This document shows positions 59,237-64,000 of a stretch of DNA of 64,000 nt, piece after piece. Position 1 is the first letter of the stretch. The number at the start of each line of letters is the position of its first letter. Under the pieces are notes generated by a model, which was not told where the DNA came from, ran no database searches, and was given only the letters and a program-made list of their open reading frames with translations. The translations under genes were made by a program, and so were the position numbers. Location: NCBI GenBank assembly GCA_047947185.1, contig CP170502.1:5270001-5334000 (forward strand), in the 5' to 3' direction. This DNA is from JANQJA01 sp047947185 (lineage in GTDB: Bacteria > Pseudomonadota > Gammaproteobacteria > Pseudomonadales > Azotimanducaceae).

Positions 59237-59879
59237 CGCAATGAGTACGCTGCGGGCTGTGCGCCGGCTTAAACCTGATCCGGTGCCGGAAGCCGTGCTA
59301 GCGCGGGTGCTGCAGGCGGCCGCCTGGGCGCCCACGGGTGGCAATGTACAGCCATTCAGGATTGTTGTGGTGCAGGAGGCCGCTCTGAAACAGAAAATTG
59401 GCGCCTGGTATCATGACGAGTGGCACCGGTATTCAGAAGGCCACCGGGCCGCGCTTGCCACCCTGCCGGAAGCCGCCGCGGTGAGTACGGCAAAGATGCT
59501 GAAGGCGGGTGATTTCCTGGCCGACCACATGGGTGAGGCTCCCGCCCTGCTGGTTTTCTGCTTCAATCCAGCTGCCATGGCGATCACGGATGCAAACCTT
59601 GACCGGCCCTCGGTTGTTGGGGGCGGCTCGGTCTACACCGCAGTGCAGAACGTTCTTCTCGCCTGCCGGCAAGAGGGCCTGGGTTGTGTGCTGACGACGC
59701 TCCTGTGTTTGCGTGAACCAGAGGTCAAGTCCCTGCTGGATATTCCTGATGGCTGGGGTACCTGCGCGCATATTCCCATCGGTTATCCCCGTCTCAAAGG
59801 GCATGGCCCCATCTCGCGGCGCCCCATTGGCAAACTGGCCTACCGGGACCACTGGGGGGACGAGTGGCAGGCCGGTTAG
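59223..59879 (+). CDS. Nitroreductase-family FMN oxidoreductase
   Basis: A 218-residue nitroreductase-fold protein. The FMN-binding N-terminus LRAVRRLKPDPVP and AAAWAPTGGNVQPFRIVVV are characteristic, as are VGGGSVYTAVQNVLLACRQEGLGCVLTT in the second helix and GYPRLKGHGP near the end. It accepts electrons from NAD(P)H and may reduce nitro groups, quinones or an enone, or be a dehydrogenase-like tailoring enzyme. It is the last gene of the four-gene overlapped chain. Substrate unknown. Confidence 0.92.
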   Translation: MELYDAMSTLRAVRRLKPDPVPEAVLARVLQAAAWAPTGGNVQPFRIVVVQEAALKQKIGAWYHDEWHRYSEGHRAALATLPEAAAVSTAKMLKAGDFLADHMGEAPALLVFCFNPAAMAITDANLDRPSVVGGGSVYTAVQNVLLACRQEGLGCVLTTLLCLREPEVKSLLDIPDGWGTCAHIPIGYPRLKGHGPISRRPIGKLAYRDHWGDEWQAG

Positions 59880-60071
59880 GTTCTTGCAGGCCCGGTGGCT
59901 CAGGCAGGTAGGGTTGGCAATGGAAGCCATTGGCTACGCGGCGAAACCGGCGGAAAGCGTCGCTGTCACCTTTTACAAATGTGAAATCCCGGATCAGCCC
60001 AGGCAGATTCGGGAGTCTATATCCTGGTGAAAGATAACAAGCCGACACGCGTTTTCTCCTGAGGTCATGTG

Positions 60072-61712
60072 ATGTACCCGATTGTTTCCCGATACCTGCT
60101 GCCGATCCTGTTGGGTCTTACGATGACGGCTACGGCGCAGGGTGCGGACACACCTGTCAGGCTGGTACTGGTGATAGTGGTGGACCAGTTGCGACCAGAT
60201 CGCCTGTCGGCTGATCTGCCAGGTGGGCTGGGACGCCTGATGCGCGAGGGTCGTGTTTACGTGGACGCAGCGCTGGATCACGCCGTGACCAATACCTGTC
60301 CTGGCCATGCTGTGGTGTTGACCGGCAAAAACCCCGCTTCGATGGGCATTATCGGTAATGACGGCTTTGATCGTGCTGCCTGGGCGCCGGTCTATTGCGT
60401 GGCGGACGACCAGCCCGATGCCCGGGTTGCAGGCCATGATTACGGCCGGTCACCCCGCGCCATGCTGGCGACGACGCTGGGTGACTGGTTAAAGGCAGCG
60501 GACCCCACAAGCCGGGTCGTCAGCATTTCCATCAAGGACCGTGCGGCAATTACCCTGGGTGGGCAGCATCCTGACAAGGTTTACTGGTTTGACTCATCAA
60601 CCGGGCAGATGACCACCAGTGACTATTATCGGTCGGCCGGGCGGGGCAGACCGGGCTGGGTCAACTGGTTTAACGGGACTTCACCGCTGGTTGACGGCTA
60701 CCTGTCGACCCTGCCGGCGCAATGGGTACATCCGACCGGTACGGCACGACCGGACGACTTTGCCGCAGAGGATGACAAGTTTGGCCGGCAGAGCCCCCAT
60801 CCACTGGGAGAGGGTGCGCTCGAAGATATTGCCGGGCAGTTTTACGCTTCTCCCTGGGCTGATCGGGCGGTGGGCGAAATGGCGCGCCTTGCACTGGTTG
60901 AAGAAAAACTGGGCCAGGGTGAGGGAACCGACCTCCTGGCAATCTCGTTTTCGGCCACCGACACTATCGGCCATCGCTACGGCCCCTTCAGTGCAGAAGC
61001 GGCTGACGCCCTGCAGGTCCTGGATGAGGTACTGGATGAACTGCTTGACGTGGTTTATGCGGGTTTTGATCCCGACGAGGTAGTGATTGCCCTGACTGCT
61101 GATCATGGTGTTGCCACCCTGCCGGAATGGGATGGTGATCCGCTGACGCCGCGCTGCGCGGCTGAACCGGGGCGAATCACCGCCTTGCCGCTGATATTCT
61201 CGATCTATGGTCGCCTGTACTGGCACTTTACGCTCCCCTTTGGCAATCCGTTTGACCTGGTAGCCGTGGCCGGACCGCAGGTTTATGTCAACGAGGTCTA
61301 TGCCGCTGAACTGGGTGTCGACAGCAACCGGGTTGTGGCGTTTCTTGAGCAGTACCTGGAAAGCCTGCCCTACATTGAACGGGCATGGCGGGCTCTGGAG
61401 TTCCTGCAGGCTGATCCGCAGGATGAACTGGCCAGGCTGTACAGGAACAGCTGGTTCGAGGGCCGCAGTGGTGACCTGGTGATACAGAATGCGCCTGGCT
61501 GCCTGATCGCCGGGGAGTTTGGCACGACACACGGCACACCTTATGACTATGACAGGCGGGTGCCCCTGATATTCCAGGGCAAGGGGTTTGTCCCGGGCCC
61601 CGTGGCAGGCCAGGCGGCCAGCGTGGATATCGCACCCACCCTGGCACCGCTGCTTGGGGTGCCGGTTCCCGGTGACCTGCAGGGACGCAACCTGCTGGAC
61701 CCTCGTCAGTAG
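60072..61712 (+). CDS. PafA-like alkaline phosphatase/phosphodiesterase
   Basis: A 546-residue exported phosphatase (signal PILLGLTMTATAQGAD). The active site is of the alkaline-phosphatase superfamily: VVDQLRPD (metal Asp), TNTCPGHA with Thr nucleophile, FSATDTIGHRYGP (Asp and His), TADHGV (Asp-His pair) and THGTPYDYD (His). The TNTCPGHA form and lengths match PafA-type phosphomonoesterases, which scavenge phosphate from organic esters in the periplasm. It converges on sthA with a 7-nt overlap of the two ends. Confidence 0.9.
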   Translation: MYPIVSRYLLPILLGLTMTATAQGADTPVRLVLVIVVDQLRPDRLSADLPGGLGRLMREGRVYVDAALDHAVTNTCPGHAVVLTGKNPASMGIIGNDGFDRAAWAPVYCVADDQPDARVAGHDYGRSPRAMLATTLGDWLKAADPTSRVVSISIKDRAAITLGGQHPDKVYWFDSSTGQMTTSDYYRSAGRGRPGWVNWFNGTSPLVDGYLSTLPAQWVHPTGTARPDDFAAEDDKFGRQSPHPLGEGALEDIAGQFYASPWADRAVGEMARLALVEEKLGQGEGTDLLAISFSATDTIGHRYGPFSAEAADALQVLDEVLDELLDVVYAGFDPDEVVIALTADHGVATLPEWDGDPLTPRCAAEPGRITALPLIFSIYGRLYWHFTLPFGNPFDLVAVAGPQVYVNEVYAAELGVDSNRVVAFLEQYLESLPYIERAWRALEFLQADPQDELARLYRNSWFEGRSGDLVIQNAPGCLIAGEFGTTHGTPYDYDRRVPLIFQGKGFVPGPVAGQAASVDIAPTLAPLLGVPVPGDLQGRNLLDPRQ

Positions 61713-63136
61713 GTCGCAAGCCGGGCGGGTCGGGTCAGTGCCGCCTGGCCACGTTTGCCGGCAATCTGCAGCGCGGCAACGCGGTAGGCCTCCGCAAGCG
61801 TGGGAAAGTTGAACACGTTGTCGATAAAGACATCAATGTCCTGGCCGGCAATGAGAGCCATCTGGCCTATGTGTACAAGCTCGGTCGCCCCCTGGCCAAA
61901 TATCTGCACCCCCAGCAGTTTGCGACCGTCGGCATCAGCCACCATTTTGAGCAGGCCGTCCTGGCTGTCGCTGATATGCCCGCGCGCAATTTCCGCGAAC
62001 TTCGCACAGCCGGTCACCGCGGCACCTTGTTGGCTGGTGACTTCGGCCTCGGTCAGGCCAATTGTCGACATCTCGGGCAGGGTGTAGATACCCGCGGGGA
62101 TGGGTGCCTCACCTGATTCAACGTCGAGCCCAAGGGCATGCCGCGCGGCGCGGCGACCCTGTTCCATGGATGCCGAGGCGAGTGACGGTGGCCCAATGAC
62201 ATCCCCAACCGCATAAATGTGCGCCTGGGTTGTCTGCAGGTGCCGGTTGACGGGTACATGACCCTGTTCGGTGAGGACAATGCCTGCCCTGTCGAGCCCC
62301 AGTGTTGCCACGTTGGCAACCCGGCCAAGGGCGCAGAACACCTTGTCGCTGTGCAGTGTTGTGCCATCGTCGAGCCGGGTGACAACCTGGGAGAAGCCAT
62401 CGAACTCAACACCTTTCACCCGGGTGTTGCCGATAAAGCGGCAGTTGATGCGATCCAGGTGCTCTTCGAACGCAGTGATGAGATCGGGGTCCAGGAAGCC
62501 GAGCGGGCGCGGGTAACGATCAACAATGGTTACCTCAACCCCGAGCGCGGCAAAGATGGTGGCATACTCGCAGGCAATCACGCCCCCGCCCAGCACCACC
62601 AGGGATCGGGGCAGGTAGATCATGGATAACACTGAGTCACTGTCGAGAATGTGTTCGTGGTCTATCTCAAAATTGTCGGGGCTGCGTGGCCGCGATCCGG
62701 TTGCGATGATTATCTTGCCCGCGACAATGTGCCGCTTCCTGCCTCGTGGCTGACTGAGTTCCAGGGTGTTCGGGTCCAGGAAACGGGCACGACCATGCAG
62801 CATTGCTATGCCGTTGCGGCCAAGTTGATCGGAGATAAATTTTTCATGCGCACGCAGGACATCTGCCAGCCTGCCCATCAATGACTGTACCTCCATGTCC
62901 TCACGGGAACTCACACCGAGGGCGGCAAGACGGGGCCGCAGGCAGGCGATTTCCAATGCGCTTTCGCGAAGGGTCTTGCTGGGAATGGTGCCGCGATAAA
63001 CACATTCACCGCCAATTTCCCGCTCCCGCTCAATCAGGGCAACAGAACCGGCATGTTTGGCAAGCTGGATGGCGGCTTTCTGTCCTGCCGGCCCCGAGCC
63101 GATCACGACATGGTCATAGCTGTCCACGGGGTTCAT
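61706..63136 (-). CDS. sthA: Soluble pyridine nucleotide transhydrogenase
   Basis: A 476-residue flavoprotein that moves hydride between NADPH and NAD to balance cofactors. The FAD-binding start YDHVVIGSGPAGQKAA, the redox segment GGECVYRGTIPSKTL and the C-terminal dimerisation region (FPTLAEAYRVAALQI) are typical. Like other SthA proteins it has only one Cys (Cys45) where dihydrolipoamide dehydrogenase has a disulfide, with Thr50 in the second position. That separates it from the disulfide oxidoreductases. It overlaps the HDOD gene by 4 nt. Confidence 0.93.
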   Translation of the reverse strand: MNPVDSYDHVVIGSGPAGQKAAIQLAKHAGSVALIEREREIGGECVYRGTIPSKTLRESALEIACLRPRLAALGVSSREDMEVQSLMGRLADVLRAHEKFISDQLGRNGIAMLHGRARFLDPNTLELSQPRGRKRHIVAGKIIIATGSRPRSPDNFEIDHEHILDSDSVLSMIYLPRSLVVLGGGVIACEYATIFAALGVEVTIVDRYPRPLGFLDPDLITAFEEHLDRINCRFIGNTRVKGVEFDGFSQVVTRLDDGTTLHSDKVFCALGRVANVATLGLDRAGIVLTEQGHVPVNRHLQTTQAHIYAVGDVIGPPSLASASMEQGRRAARHALGLDVESGEAPIPAGIYTLPEMSTIGLTEAEVTSQQGAAVTGCAKFAEIARGHISDSQDGLLKMVADADGRKLLGVQIFGQGATELVHIGQMALIAGQDIDVFIDNVFNFPTLAEAYRVAALQIAGKRGQAALTRPARLATY

Positions 63137-63960
63137 AGCGCCATCACCTGGGCCATGGCACTGACCCGCGGCAGGGCCGCAAGCAGCGCCTCAATATCAT
63201 CGTCGTAGAAGTTGAGGTGCTGGAGTACCTCGTTTCCGGTTGAGTCAGGCTCAGTGGCCAGTCGCCGCGCGGCGGCCACAATCATCGTTTCGTTGGGGAA
63301 TTCGCTGGCCGTTTCATAACGGTTGTGACAGTTAATGGTTGTTACCACCATGGCGGGGAGGCCCCAGGCCCCGGCAAGCTGCGCTCCCGCCGGAACGTAG
63401 AATTCGCTGATGATGTCGCTCAGCATCGCCTGAGTTGGCGGTACTGGCGAAAGCTCGGTCACCAGTTGCAGCACCACGGGTTTGCCAATCTGGTGCAGCA
63501 ACCCGCACATGAATGCAGCTTCGACATTGGTTCGTCTGATCCGCGCGATCTCTCTTGCCCAACCGGCCGACAGCACAGCATGGTGCCAGAGCGCCTGCAT
63601 GTCACTTTCATAGCCGCGCGCCGAAAATACCCTGGCACCAATTGAGGCTGCCAGTGCCACTTCCCCCATGACTTTCATCCCAAGTCTGGCAATGGCCTGT
63701 TGCAGGCTTGCCATGGGCGTCACGCCCCGATAGGACGGCGAATTCGCAATTTTCATTACCCGGCTGGCCAGCGCCGGATCCTGTTGAATGAAACGGGCGA
63801 GACTTGCCATGTCCGCGGTTGGATCCTGGGTCAGTGCAATCACGGCGCCAGCGACCCTGGGCAGCATCGGGATATCAAGATCCCCGGCCGCCAGCCGGGC
63901 GCCAATCTTTTCCTGTAGCCCATCCGTCTGTGGAGAAACAGCCCCGGGTGTCGCCAACAT
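63133..63960 (-). CDS. HDOD-domain signalling protein
   Basis: A 275-residue protein with a single HDOD domain: DLDIPMLPRVAGAVIAL, then QDPALASRVMKIANSPSYRG and LQQAIARLGMKVMGEVALAASIG. The GLLHQIG segment is at the place of the HD motif but the metal-binding His-Asp pair is replaced, as in HDOD proteins, so it has no phosphohydrolase activity. HDOD proteins act as scaffolds in chemotaxis-like, c-di-GMP or stress signalling. The sthA ATG overlaps its stop by 4 nt, suggesting coupled translation. Partners are not in the window. Confidence 0.9.
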   Translation of the reverse strand: MLATPGAVSPQTDGLQEKIGARLAAGDLDIPMLPRVAGAVIALTQDPTADMASLARFIQQDPALASRVMKIANSPSYRGVTPMASLQQAIARLGMKVMGEVALAASIGARVFSARGYESDMQALWHHAVLSAGWAREIARIRRTNVEAAFMCGLLHQIGKPVVLQLVTELSPVPPTQAMLSDIISEFYVPAGAQLAGAWGLPAMVVTTINCHNRYETASEFPNETMIVAAARRLATEPDSTGNEVLQHLNFYDDDIEALLAALPRVSAMAQVMAL

Positions 63961-64000
63961 CAGATTCTGCCTTTGTCTGGGAAATCCCGCTTGGGTCTGT

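Overview
The window is about 60% G+C and reads as a chromosomal segment of an aerobic, probably marine or hydrocarbon-associated gammaproteobacterium, of the general Cellvibrionales/Halieaceae type. This is inferred from gene content, not from a marker gene. The pointers are a soluble transhydrogenase SthA, a CYP153-type P450, many short-chain dehydrogenases and CoA-transferases, a large TonB-dependent receptor, a PEP-CTERM-tailed protein and paired DUF3604/HupE genes. No rRNA, phage, transposase or CRISPR array was seen. The only RNA gene found is tRNA-Arg(TCG) near 37.9 kb. Start codons were revised against the longest open frames wherever a Shine-Dalgarno-like sequence or an overlap pointed to a different one.

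Layout. 1-8.4 kb: a LanC-like protein cut by the window edge, a DUF3089 lipoprotein, an alpha/beta hydrolase, a small membrane protein, a large TonB-dependent receptor and a CaiB-type CoA-transferase. 8.4-18.9 kb: a looser stretch with short repeats, two secreted esterases, SDRs, a CoA-transferase/thiolase/zinc-ribbon operon and a tandem TetR regulator. It holds two broken genes: an internally deleted thiolase and an SDR with an in-frame amber codon. It looks like an accessory catabolic island for an unknown CoA-linked substrate. 18.9-36.8 kb: a TauD-like dioxygenase, GNAT, cupin, APH-type kinase, SDR, amidase, an RPH/PEP-synthase-like phosphotransferase, a MutS-like ATPase, a CYP153 P450, a GntR-controlled operon, a divergent citrate synthase, a GST and an acyl-CoA dehydrogenase.

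36.8-50.3 kb: five tandem copies of a 163-167 bp repeat, the tRNA with its terminator, a gamma-carbonic anhydrase and an SDR. Then comes the most unusual locus: a co-directional run of DUF3604, HupE/UreJ, DUF3604, parvulin isomerase and HupE/UreJ (39.3-47.6 kb). A 15-bp minisatellite lies upstream of the run. An aldo/keto reductase and an APH-type kinase follow, closed by a 25-bp perfect palindrome that contains the stop codons of two convergent genes. 50.3-64 kb: pdxH, a dihaem cytochrome c-rhodanese fusion, beta-carbonic anhydrase, a LuxR-hydrolase fusion, a PEP-CTERM protein, an esterase, a tightly overlapped patatin/HAD/membrane/nitroreductase operon, a PafA-like phosphatase, sthA and an HDOD protein.

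How the genes work together. Much of the window serves CoA-ester and lipid or hydrocarbon turnover: CoA-transferases, thiolase, acyl-CoA dehydrogenase with APH-like kinases, P450, SDRs and esterases. Redox balance (SthA, nitroreductase), CO2/bicarbonate handling (beta and gamma carbonic anhydrases) and envelope proteins make up the rest. The strongest candidates for undescribed biology are the DUF3604-HupE-PPIase cluster, the citrate synthase-like enzyme with Glu at the catalytic Asp position, and the several unusual domain fusions.
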